From positions 62,001 through 126,000 of the forward strand of contig AUPK01000175.1 of assembly GCA_000442125.1 (NCBI GenBank): DNA of 64,000 nt, in the 5' to 3' direction. Below, one piece after another: positions 25,267 to 34,451 of this stretch (within the stretch, counting starts at the first letter, position 1; every line of letters starts with the position of its first letter). This DNA is from Opeltia flavorubescens (taxonomy: Eukaryota; Ascomycota; Lecanoromycetes; Teloschistales; Teloschistaceae). The notes under the pieces are model-generated. The model was not told where the DNA came from. It was given only the letters and a program-made list of their open reading frames with translations, and searched no databases. The translations under genes and the position numbers were made by a program.

Positions 25267-25375
25267 AAAGGATCTTTCACAAAAGATGGCAGCGACGATA
25301 CTCGCACCACATGCCCCCTAGTTTCATATGATTAGGAGGGTGTGGTGCGAGTACCGCCAGTGCAACAGATCCTTT
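25267..25375. repeat. Long imperfect inverted repeat (hairpin or MITE-like), in a 445-bp intergenic gap
   Basis: Outer arms begin AAAGGATCT and end AGATCCTTT. Inner arms carry ACTCGCACCACA (near 25,299-25,310) opposite TGTGGTGCGAGT (near 25,341-25,352). The whole 109 bp can fold into one stem with a small loop around TTTCATATGA. It sits about 40 bp beyond the stop codon of the SGNH hydrolase gene and could be part of its 3' UTR. Only one copy is seen here, so transposon origin is unproven. The rest of 24,973-25,417 shows nothing else. Confidence 0.65.
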
Positions 25376-25417
25376 AGGAGAAATGATAATCCACATGACT
25401 ATCTAATCATGAGAAAT

Positions 25418-26119
25418 TCATAATTTCTCCTTCACCTTCCCCCCCTCCACTCCCTTCTCCCCCTCCCCCTCCAACACCCCCAACACCCCCAGCAACCTAT
25501 CCGCAACCGCATCCCCCAATCTATCATACCCAAGCGGCCTCAAATGCAACCCATCATCCCACACCCTCCTCCTCTCCCCCTCCTCCATCACCACCCAAGG
25601 CACAGCTCTACACACATCCGCCACGAAAAAACCCTCTCCCCCTTCATGCCCTCTAATCAATCGATTCAGTTCCTCATACTTCGCAGCAATGCGCGGACTC
25701 CAATGACTACTCGTTTCCGTAACTGTGAGAGCGAGGACGTTCATTCCCGCTGCGAGACAGAGCCGCCATAGATTTTGGAGGGCGGTGTAGATTGCCATTG
25801 GGGAGGAAGGGGTGGAGCCGAGGTCGTTTCCGCCGGCTTGGATGATTATCCAATCATATGCTTTTTCATTGGATAGATCACTGGAATTTGATTTTTGGAG
25901 GTGTGGAGTCAGGCGTTCGAAATAGTGTCCGCCGATTACACGGTCTCCGGATAGGGCATCGGTTTCTACTTCGATTTTCGTGGTGGGGAGAGCGGATTGT
26001 AGGCGTTTGAGTAGCTGTTTTGAGTAGGGATGGTGGGCGAGACCGAAGCGGTGGAAACCGGCTGTTATGGAGGCGCCGAAGCAGAGGATTCGGATGTGAA
26101 AGGGTGGCCCGGGAGACAT
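25418..26119 (-). CDS. SGNH/GDSL hydrolase (esterase/acylhydrolase)
   Basis: Single-exon frame of 233 residues. Block I is RILCFGASITAGF (about 10-22) with the nucleophile Ser in GASIT. Block III is IIIQAGGNDL (about 91-100) with the oxyanion Asn in GGND. Block V is WDDGLHLRPLGY (about 187-198), supplying catalytic Asp and His three residues apart. This is the size and layout of single-domain SGNH hydrolases, which cleave ester or acyl bonds. The start is MSPGPPFHIRI and there is no signal peptide, so it is probably cytosolic. The C-terminal 30 residues (GVLEGEGEKGVEGGKVKEKL) are a charged low-complexity tail. Substrate cannot be told from sequence. Confidence 0.88.
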   Translation of the reverse strand: MSPGPPFHIRILCFGASITAGFHRFGLAHHPYSKQLLKRLQSALPTTKIEVETDALSGDRVIGGHYFERLTPHLQKSNSSDLSNEKAYDWIIIQAGGNDLGSTPSSPMAIYTALQNLWRLCLAAGMNVLALTVTETSSHWSPRIAAKYEELNRLIRGHEGGEGFFVADVCRAVPWVVMEEGERRRVWDDGLHLRPLGYDRLGDAVADRLLGVLGVLEGEGEKGVEGGKVKEKL

Positions 26120-26724
26120 TGTGGGGGTTTGGGGGGAGGTTAAGGGAGGAGTTGATGGGGATGAAGATTTGGTGAATTATGAGGATTATCGATGAAGGTT
26201 TATGTAGTGTAATCGTCCCATGGCTGAAATTTTGGATGGTGGTTCCATGTTTTATGAGCTCTTTTTTGACCTGAATATCATCGCTTGCATAGTAGATTCT
26301 GGTGAGATTACTCGCAAAGTTTAATTTAGGTCTAATGTTGAACTTGTTTATGCCATCAAATTATTTCATATCAAGAAGAAGTCAGGAGTATGTTTTGTTT
26401 GAGGCCTAAATCTATTCGATATCAGGAAAGTAATTCAGGGCTCAACCCTCTGACAATCATTCTCACGCATCCATGAGTATTAGCAGCCTTGAATTCCATA
26501 ATGCGAACAATTGTCGACTAAAGATCAAGTCCTAGGCTACTCAGCACATAATTCGTGACCAGCATCGTCGAAGTTGTCGAGAAGTCAATACTATGAAAGA
26601 AATCCTTCAAACTGGTATAAGGTCCCAGACTCCTCGCTATCATAAACAGCTCTGAACCGCACGTCTCATAAACACGATCTGGAGCAACAAGAACAGAATC
26701 TCATCATGCATTTAATCTCACTCC
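26120..26724. other. Intergenic region upstream of the SGNH gene
   Basis: Between the SGNH hydrolase start and the 3' end of the 855-residue protein gene, both on the minus strand. No coding or RNA signal recognised. Confidence 0.5.
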
Positions 26725-29292
26725 TCACTCGCCATCTTCATCTTCTTCCTCCACCATCGCCGGCGTTCTCCTTTCGTGCCTCCTCCCCGGCCTCCTCCTC
26801 CGACTCCGGCTGATGTTGCTGGCGCTGTCATCAGGCGCGAGCTCACTCCCCTCATCTCCCAGCCCATCATCCGTTTCGCTTTCCCACCCCACGCCAGCCG
26901 GTGTACCTAGCCTCGCATCGAGACTGTTTGCTCCATTCGTATTGCCTCTGCGCATTTGATTCGCCATCGCCAACCCTGCTCCACGCTGTCGAAGTACATT
27001 ACGGACCATTTCGGCCTTGCCGTGAAGGGCTTCGAACGCGTCCTCGAGAGCTTCCATTCCGAGATAGATCTCGCGTTCAATCTCTGCAAGGGTGGCGATC
27101 TCGGTTTCTTCGTCAAATGCAACAGGGGCACCGAGAGCGGCAGGCGTGGGCGCGCGGGAGATGGAAGGTGTAGCCATTCGTATTGGGGTCGGACCGCGGG
27201 AGATGGTATTGCTATTCATCGGAAAGAAGGCAGTGTTGCTCATATTGTTAGGTGCCGTATCTTCAGCTCCCGAACGGAGGAAACCGTCAAAGCGGCCGGA
27301 TATCAGGATCTCCCATTCTGCATCGCTGATAGCAGCAAGTGTAGCAAGAACATTATGGAGGGCAGGGTTTGAAAGAAGGTAGATGGCGGATTCCGGGTCT
27401 CGGGGAGGAGATGAAAGACGGTAGAGACGCTGAATAGCATGACCTGTATTGGTGAGGAATTCTGAACGTGGCGCTGAGAAAGGCGTGCCTGCACGCGATG
27501 GTGGACGACTGGGTGCAACTCCAAGCAGTGACGAAAATATGGGTCTTTGCTCTGTATCGAGCCGTGTGAGCATTGCGAAAGTTAATGTTTCATCATCGAT
27601 ATCTTGGGGTGGGCTTGTAGGGTTCGATGGTTGACTCTGCAGCCACCGATCAACCGCTTGTTTGGTCTTTTTTGACTGTCGGACATAGTGATCTCGATAC
27701 TCTTCTGGCACGTCAACATCTAAACTCTGCATCGGCAATTGAGTGGAAGTCGCAGATATCCCCAGGCCAGTTTGGCATTGGTCGAGGACGAATGGTGGCC
27801 ATTGTGGTAATTCTTGACGTCCGCAAACGTATTCCAAAATTTCGCCCCAGCTGACTCCTCGTTGATCCTGCACGGTTGGAGCCGGGGAGTCCTGACACAT
27901 TACGCAGCTACATGTCTCCGATGAGATGTCTCGTGCGAAGACAGCCTCTAGACGGTCAAGTAACCGACGAGCGATGGATCGATAACCTGTGGCCACAGCA
28001 ATGGAGCCACTTTTGCCCATGACCTTGACGTAGTCGTCCAGTAAGCTATTGAAAGGACTGAAAAATCGATCGACTTGTACCGAAGCTGGTGGGAGTTGTT
28101 GCCCGGCGGCTGGAAGAGGTTGACCAGCGTTGAGTAACGATTTTGATACGGCTTGGGTCAAGCCACCATTGTGCAACAGATAGTCCACCTTGGGCATCTG
28201 AAAAGGAACGTCCGGTGGAGGTGGAGGTGGTGGTGGCATCGGAGACTCTTCTACTGATGTACGAGGCCTCTGGTTGACATTGACATTCTGGCTTGGAGTG
28301 TATGGAGGATCAGCGACGACAGACTTCTGTGCCGAGTCCTCGGAGACAGTAGAGACAGCGTCAACATGGGTTGCAGGCTGCTGTGTGCTTGGCTGATTCG
28401 GCGCGATGGATGTAGCATCTGAGTCTGTGGTGGATTCAGTTTGACTTTGGGCCACGTTGAGAGTTGATTGTCGAGGAGAAGTCGATTTGCGCAGGCTGTT
28501 GGTAGACGCCGTATCTTCCTCCACAGTGACTGTTTTCGGTCTGGACCTTGACGGTGTGCTAGGCTTTGATCTTCGAGCAGACTGTGAATCCTGGTCTTCA
28601 TCTTTCCCTGAAGCACGATGGACCCGCCTCGAGCCCGATGACGGTGAACGATCCTTACCATCTCCTTTGCTGGTGATTGAACCGCCCCTTCCAAGCCGTC
28701 TCTTGAGTTCATCAGCGGCCTTCTGCAAGTCTGACTTCTTCCGTTCGGTCTTTCGTGTAGGTGTTTTGGCTTGATATGGTGATGCATCCCGCTCAACTCT
28801 CACTGGCGGTACAGGGTCTGTAGTCAAAGGCGGGCTTGGTGGAGCAGCACCGGCACTAATGGGTGCCTCCCTCTCGACCGGCTCATCGTTGTTCTTCGTT
28901 AGGTCAGTAGGATCTGGGGTATAGTAACTCTGCCTCTTATTGATGATGTCCTCCCTGCTGCCCACTGCTTCCTTGCTGTGTGCTTTTGAGAATGACGGAT
29001 AGGGCAAGCTTGTCTTGCTGGCAGAGGGTGTTGCTGGATTGGAGGACGATCTCCGCTCAAGTTCCGGTTTTGGTAGGGAGCCTTTGCGGGTATCAGGAGG
29101 TGTTGTGATGGTGGCACTCCGCTCAGGCCGGGTTGGGGATTGTTCAGTATCCTTGAATGATGATTTCCGTACAGATCGGGTCGACTTGTGGCGGGTTCGG
29201 TCTTTTGGCCTGGTGGCATCTGAATCCCGATCGCGATTCCGATCCCGCTCTCTATTGCGCTCTCCATCTCTCTCACGAATTTTTGTCGGCAT
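26725..29292 (-). CDS. Large disordered, probably nuclear, fungal hypothetical protein
   Basis: Uninterrupted frame of 855 residues. The first 350 are disordered and very basic: an RD/RE-rich start (RERDGERNRERDRNRDRD), Ser/Pro/Arg repeats and several KR-type nuclear-localisation patches. A polyproline run (MPPPPPPPPD, near 355) precedes a more ordered middle with PFNSLLDDYVKVMGKSGS, a Cys pair-of-pairs CSCVMC and RGVSWGEILEYVCGRQELPQW. A helical part (EIATLAEIEREIYLGMEALEDAFEALHGK, about 720-755) is followed by an acidic/arginine tail. I recognise a conserved Pezizomycotina protein but no enzymatic motif. I have a weak memory that similar proteins carry an automatic DNA-glycosylase label, but no helix-hairpin-helix is visible, so I do not adopt it. 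Role unknown. Confidence 0.75.
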   Translation of the reverse strand: MPTKIRERDGERNRERDRNRDRDSDATRPKDRTRHKSTRSVRKSSFKDTEQSPTRPERSATITTPPDTRKGSLPKPELERRSSSNPATPSASKTSLPYPSFSKAHSKEAVGSREDIINKRQSYYTPDPTDLTKNNDEPVEREAPISAGAAPPSPPLTTDPVPPVRVERDASPYQAKTPTRKTERKKSDLQKAADELKRRLGRGGSITSKGDGKDRSPSSGSRRVHRASGKDEDQDSQSARRSKPSTPSRSRPKTVTVEEDTASTNSLRKSTSPRQSTLNVAQSQTESTTDSDATSIAPNQPSTQQPATHVDAVSTVSEDSAQKSVVADPPYTPSQNVNVNQRPRTSVEESPMPPPPPPPPDVPFQMPKVDYLLHNGGLTQAVSKSLLNAGQPLPAAGQQLPPASVQVDRFFSPFNSLLDDYVKVMGKSGSIAVATGYRSIARRLLDRLEAVFARDISSETCSCVMCQDSPAPTVQDQRGVSWGEILEYVCGRQELPQWPPFVLDQCQTGLGISATSTQLPMQSLDVDVPEEYRDHYVRQSKKTKQAVDRWLQSQPSNPTSPPQDIDDETLTFAMLTRLDTEQRPIFSSLLGVAPSRPPSRAGTPFSAPRSEFLTNTGHAIQRLYRLSSPPRDPESAIYLLSNPALHNVLATLAAISDAEWEILISGRFDGFLRSGAEDTAPNNMSNTAFFPMNSNTISRGPTPIRMATPSISRAPTPAALGAPVAFDEETEIATLAEIEREIYLGMEALEDAFEALHGKAEMVRNVLRQRGAGLAMANQMRRGNTNGANSLDARLGTPAGVGWESETDDGLGDEGSELAPDDSASNISRSRRRRPGRRHERRTPAMVEEEDEDGE

Positions 29293-30205
29293 CCTGGGCG
29301 GAAGACGTCATCCAAGGGAGTATCTGGGTGCCGATGTTTTTGAGCCTGGGGGCTGTGCAGGCCTTCGATAAGTGCGAGCGTCAAACAGTGATGTGATGAG
29401 CCCGCTCGGCCAGTAAGGAAGGGTGACTGTAAACGACGCCTCCCTTCGTCGTAGAACAGGTATGATCCAAAACCTCAACGATGGAAATGTCGATACAGTA
29501 TGTACCTTAATAGCTGTTTCAGATGGCAGGAAGTGGGCAGCTACTGTCTAGGAATAGTATTGATCAAGGCAATGCAGTGAGTTGTCGCTGCATTGGCGCT
29601 AAGATGCATTTTGCGCTTGAGTCTGTAGCATCTTGCCGTAGGCAGCCGCACAGCTAATCGCTCACCGTACATGCCCCGCAGTGGTGCTAATGATGCTGGC
29701 GGAGAAACTTCGGCCGCACCTTCCCCACCCCCACCTACCTTTTTTACATAGCTTAAAAAAGGCCTTTAAGGCTTCATAGATTTAGCATCCTACATAGCTC
29801 GAATACAATCACTTTTTTGCTAGTGCCGTGTTTGCATCTCTCAATGTTATCGATTTCCGCCGACAAGCGTAAGCCGGCGAATGATTTGTATCCATGCAAA
29901 AAGATGATCATCAGAGCCTGGTTTCATTCCGAGATGTCCTCGTAAGCTTGGCTAAGCCACTAAAGATCTTTGTACCACCGCTAAAGTAAGTATGTTCGAG
30001 AATCAGATGCAATATCTCTTGCTTTTCCATTCCTTGCTTGCACACAAGTCTCTGGAGGTCGAAGGTGCGCCGATATTCCGTGGGACGTGCAAATAATTAA
30101 TCGAAATCGAGAAGAGTTAGGCCAGTCAGTCACATGGTGTTGCCCAACGGCCCTTCATTTATCGACGGAAGTTTTATCTGAAAATATCTTTATCTGCGAT
30201 CTATT
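29293..30205. other. Intergenic region, 0.9 kb
   Basis: Promoter side of the disordered-protein gene and 3' side of the DUF3632 gene. A C-rich stretch (CACCTTCCCCACCCCCACC near 29,718) and a T-run follow the style of fungal promoters. No gene found. Confidence 0.45.
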
Positions 30206-31244
30206 TCACGCAGCCGCTTTCATTTCACTCGCCGTCCCTGAAGAAGCGTTCTCAACATCATCCATATGAACCCGTGCTTTTTTAGCTACAGCTCTTGTTT
30301 CGTTGCGCAAATCCTTCATCTCACTGATCGAGTGTAAACGCCGCCTCCAAAGGTTCCACCGCTCTTTACTGGACAAGCTTATCTCTCTCTGCCACAGATC
30401 CGAATTTTCAAGCCTTGTCGTAAATTGTTCGTTATCAATACACTCAAAGATCTTGTCCCCTGCAATGAGTATCCACTGTGCAGCGGCAGGCACCTCAACC
30501 TAGACAAAAATCTGGCGTTAGCATTTTGTTGGACCCCCAAGAAGGCATGAACGCTCGCCTACATCTAGAGCGAGCAGCGGAGATATTGGGATGCCAGAAC
30601 TTGAGCTCCACGATTCTTGTTCAAGGGCGGAACGAATGTTATCCAAGCCATACAGGTATGGGTTGGATAGGTCGTGATGGCGCATACACATGTGAGCCAT
30701 GAGTGCAGTGAGACTAGTCCAGCGACGCGAGTTAACTTGGGGGTCATCATCATTTGTGTCTAAGGTAAATCGCCATGCTCGAGCCGCTATGGACATCTTA
30801 GTGGTCTTTCTTGAAGTCCCCTCTTCATAGCATGAATGACTCACATCTGTAAGCGTCATCAAAAATAAAGTCAAATTTTTCAAATTCTTTCCAAGTTTGC
30901 CAGTCCGGGTACCGTGCTTGCTGTTCTTCCGTAAAATACAGGTCATCGTCGGACAAAGCACGGATGGCGTCTACTAGGTCGAGAATTCTTGTTTGTCGCT
31001 CTGGGAAATTGGTGGCAGCGTCAAGTAAAAGCGTCGCTACTCGGAAAACTTTATCGTCTAGTGGGATCTTTGCTTCGCTCATGTTCATGATAGCTTTGGC
31101 GGCGTCATCGGTACTTGACGATTCGCAAAGGTATTGCCTGAGGGCTTCCGTCTCTTCCGGTGTTGCCGGTTCTTCTTCATCCATCTGGCCTTTGGAAGCG
31201 AACCATAAATCTGGTGTTATAGTCGATGACGCGCAGGTTCTCAT
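30206..31244 (-). CDS. DUF3632 family protein
   Basis: Three exons give 305 residues: 31,244-30,845, 30,786-30,563 and 30,499-30,206, with 58- and 63-nt introns in good frame. Features typical of the fungal DUF3632 family are the opening TPDLWFA, the helical VATLLLDAATNFPERQTRILDLVDAIR (about 93-119), WINL-like RRWTSLTALMAHM, and a C-terminal all-helical part beginning VEVPAAAQWILIAGDKIFEC. The family is restricted to filamentous fungi, often multicopy, and has no known biochemical role. It is transcribed away from the NLR gene across a 717-bp shared upstream region. Confidence 0.8.
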
Positions 31245-31961
31245 GTCGTGAGAGTATCTGGATTGGATGTGGATGGTATATAGAAGGATTGTTTCACGAA
31301 GTGTGATTTTGTAACTTAGTCTTGATGAAGAACACTAGCTACGTTGAGTCAAAAAGGTAGTTGACGAATCAGTATGGGTGAAGTGAAGAAATAGGATGGG
31401 TTTCGTGCTGTGACGACTCGAACGGGCGACTTGAATTGCTCCTCCAGAAGTTGTGGGAAGTTGTAAGCCTTTTGCACGATCTCGATAGGTAGACAAGCTG
31501 TCGTCAGCTGTACTTATGCATGCACATATTTAATCGATAGATTCTAGTAGGCATGACTATGAAGTAACTTCGCTAAAATCATGCGCGTGGAAAGCTTGCT
31601 TGATTATTCTGAGGGATTAAAGTTCAGACTACTCGTGTTTACATTATTTTAGTCTGAAGTGATCTGGGACATGCGACTGTCGGGATTGATCTGAAAGACT
31701 GGATCCATCAGATATTCTTTAGTCTTCATGGTATTGGATAGTCGTTGATTGATACTTCTGCCAAAAGCCCGCAGCGGGTGAAGTCACGTGATGTTCAGGA
31801 TTGATGTGGACACAGGTCTAGAAATGGTGATTCGCAGCTTCCTATTTTGGACCTGCAGGCGCCTCGACGATCTTAGGCCTCGACCTGGTGAGGCTGAGCA
31901 CAGAGTCAATCGTTTGATCAATCTATCCTTCCCTTCTTCTTCTCGATGGATGTGATGCGCT
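31245..31961. promoter_or_regulatory. Shared upstream region between divergent DUF3632 and NLR genes
   Basis: 717 bp between two start codons pointing away from each other. No binding motif can be assigned. The start side of the NLR gene carries a pyrimidine-rich run (TATCCTTCCCTTCTTCTTCTC near 31,924). Confidence 0.5.
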
Positions 31962-32206
31962 ATGGTAGGCCGTATAGGTCTCTCGGAAGTCTATCATCCT
32001 TCTGCTCAGAGCAAAACCAGCGCACAGTAAGTGCATTTGGAGGCTAAAGTCTTGAGAACACTAGCTAATTGACCAGGATCGTTTTCGTGCACGGACTGTT
32101 TGGCCATCCCTACAACACCTGGTCCTACAGACCAAAACGTCGGTCACGGTCTCCTCGACCTGTAAGAGAAGGAAACCATGATACTCCTGGGGTCGAGGAG
32201 TCGATA

Positions 32207-32240
32207 TCCCTTTGCCCGCTGAAAATGCAACACCGCGCTA
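32207..32240 (+). repeat. Left terminal inverted repeat of the piggyBac-like element
   Basis: Identical to the reverse complement of 34,418-34,451 over 34 bases. Contains TGCAACACCGCGCTA at its inner end. Confidence 0.88.
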
Positions 32241-32365
32241 AATGTAGATCATTTCTTGGCGCTGTTGGTGTTTTGTTTANATGCCCCTNAGCACTGTAAA
32301 TAAACTGTCTTTTGCTACTTGCACCACCATAGTAATTACTANTAAGTAGAAAGTCTAATAAGANA

Positions 32366-34301
32366 ATGCGTGTTGACGAGCAAGAAATTCCTAGCGTTTC
32401 AGACGAATTACCTAAGTAAATAGCCGCATTTGAGCGCCGCAAAAATAAGCCTACTAAAGAGCAAATTATTAAGAAGCTGCCACCACCTTCAGATGTATAT
32501 AAACCACTTATTATTCCTTACCGGGAGCTGCGGGCTTCTAAAGCTGCACTAGCTCTTATACAGGTATAAAAAACCAGCCTACTAGAGCTATTCAAGCTCT
32601 TCTGGTCCGACGATCTTATAGCACATTTAGCCGCATGCACCAACGAATTTGCGGCGCATAAGCTGGAGAAACAGTATAAGAAACGGCTAAAATCTCGTTC
32701 CTGGTATCCTATATAGCCTGCAGAAATAGGCGTTTTCTTAGGGGTTATCCTATTCAAGTAGAGAGCTATCTCCAGAATCTCCTGCTAAATAACTAGCTAA
32801 TTAGTTAAATAGGGGTATCATGGATCTTCACCAGTAAAAGCGCTATTAGCATGCACAAACCACCTCACCTGTTCTACAGGCTATTTCCCTCAATCGTTTC
32901 GAACAGCTTAAACGGTTTTTCAAAGCTTCTAGTATAAAAAACGAGCCAAAAGATCTGGGAAACGGTAAAGGTTTTTGGAAGAAGCTTAAGATCTCTATTC
33001 AGCAATTTCGCGCCGCATCAAAACGCTATGTGTTACCAGTATCTAGCATAGCTATTAACAAGTAATTAGTGAAATTCAAAGGGCGTTCTAGGCACACTAT
33101 AATAATTGGCGCTAAGAAGGCAGAAAAGGGGTTCAAAATCTACTGCCTATGTTCTAGCGCATACCTATAGGATTTCCTTTTTACTTCTAAGGTATCTCGG
33201 GCGATTCCTATACAAATCACTAGTAAACTGACCGAGATCTATTAGGCAGTACAAATTTCAGAGCTAAAATCTCAATCAGAGCTTGGTTTCTCAGCACAAA
33301 ATTGGAAGATTTCGCCTACACACCGTATAGTAATTCAGCTAGCAAAAACGCTGCCTACTAATAACACACACACGATCTATATAGATAACTTCTTTATATA
33401 TACGAAGCTCGCCGGCGCACTCCGCAAGCTAAATATTAGTATATATGGCACCTGCAAGGCGGGATCTGGATTTCCACCCAGGCTTTTCAAGCTCCGCAGT
33501 ACTATATCTAAATAAAAAGACTGGGGATTTAAGGCTCTTACTACCGTTGACGACCAGGTGCTTACCTATATATGGGTAGATAATAACGTAGTGCAATTTA
33601 TAACTACTATTTATTCCCCCGGGCAATTTAACGAGTGGTATACTAAAAGTATTATAAGGCGCCGGAATCTTCCCTAGTAAATACTATGCATGGGCTACCT
33701 ACAAATCCCGAGACCAATCCATGCATATAACACGCATATGGGTGGTATTGATTCCAATGTACAGCTACGAGCTAGCTATGCATGCAACTGGATAGTACGC
33801 CGTTACTGGATTTCCTTACTACACTGGCTACTAGAAGCTGCAGTGGTAAATGCTTATACCCTCTATAAGCTCCTAAATAGCAATACCAGCAAAACCATGG
33901 ATCATCTCGAATTCCACAGCCAAATTTGCACTGGATTACTTAAGAATCCACGAGGGGGGTCTAGGGATGATGCCACCAGGCTGCCTACTAACCTGGAGGT
34001 TCGTTCCAGCGAGGTTACTGCACAACCTCATCATACCCAGGTCCGCCTAGAAAAAAGGCAGCAATGCACGTCATGTAAGCGCAATAACTGGCAGCGAATA
34101 GGGGTGCCTGGGCGAAAAAGGAAGGCATTAGCCCCTATTACTAACTGGCAGCAGCCAATCAAGAAGCCACGAATTCACTATGCGCAAGCAACCATAGGCT
34201 GTACGTGTGGTGAGGTGCTATGTAAGCGATGCAGGAGGTCAGGTATGCATGCTGGCTTTGAAAATCGGGAGAATCAGGAGAATATGCAGCCAAATTCATA
34301 G
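32366..34301 (+). pseudogene. piggyBac-like transposase, inactivated in its N-terminal two thirds
   Basis: One plus-strand frame starting MRVDEQEIPSVSDELP reads as a transposase interrupted by several TAA/TAG codons, mostly where CAA or CAG would be expected, which is the RIP pattern. Recognisable parts: LFKLFWSDDLIAHLAACTNE (the piggyBac N-terminal helix), the catalytic region around YIDNFF near 33,380, ALTTVDDQVLTYIWVDNN near 33,540-33,590, and HMGGIDSNVQ near 33,735, matching the family NKGGVDxMDQ box. The final 203 codons (33,690-34,301) are open and end with a Cys-rich zinc-binding tail (CTSCKRN and CTCGEVLCKRC), as in other piggyBac transposases. The element cannot make its own transposase but its ends look usable. 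Confidence 0.8.
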
Positions 34302-34417
34302 TAATTACTATGTAAAAGTTTTGATGTTCTCACCCCTGTTCTCTTTGCAACGAATTCGTGCCAAATGCAGCTATCTGATTGGCTAAAACATGCCAAGCTT
34401 TGCTACCCGCACCCTAC

Positions 34418-34451
34418 TAGCGCGGTGTTGCATTTTCAGCGGGCAAAGGGA
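34418..34451 (-). repeat. Right terminal inverted repeat of the piggyBac-like element
   Basis: Perfect inverted copy of 32,207-32,240. The NLR reading frame (YWPADLLP) resumes at the next bases. Confidence 0.88.

Larger units (their letters stand above)
32207..34451 (+). mobile_element. piggyBac-like DNA transposon inserted in the NLR gene
   Basis: Bounded by identical terminal inverted repeats (at least 33 bp, CCCTTTGCCCGCTGAAAATG onward) at 32,208-32,240 and 34,418-34,450. Adjacent bases read GATA on the left and TACT on the right, compatible with a TA duplication or a decayed site; the usual piggyBac TTAA is not seen. The internal transposase belongs to the DDE_Tnp_1_7 (piggyBac) group. 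Perfect ends argue for a fairly recent insertion. N bases at 32,280-32,363 mark poor sequence. Confidence 0.85.

Noticed and set aside
31403-31500. tRNA-like stretch with GACTCGAACGGGCGAC on the plus strand
   Set aside because: The T-loop-like bases are present but the arm does not pair properly and no matching D-arm, anticodon arm or acceptor stem can be built.
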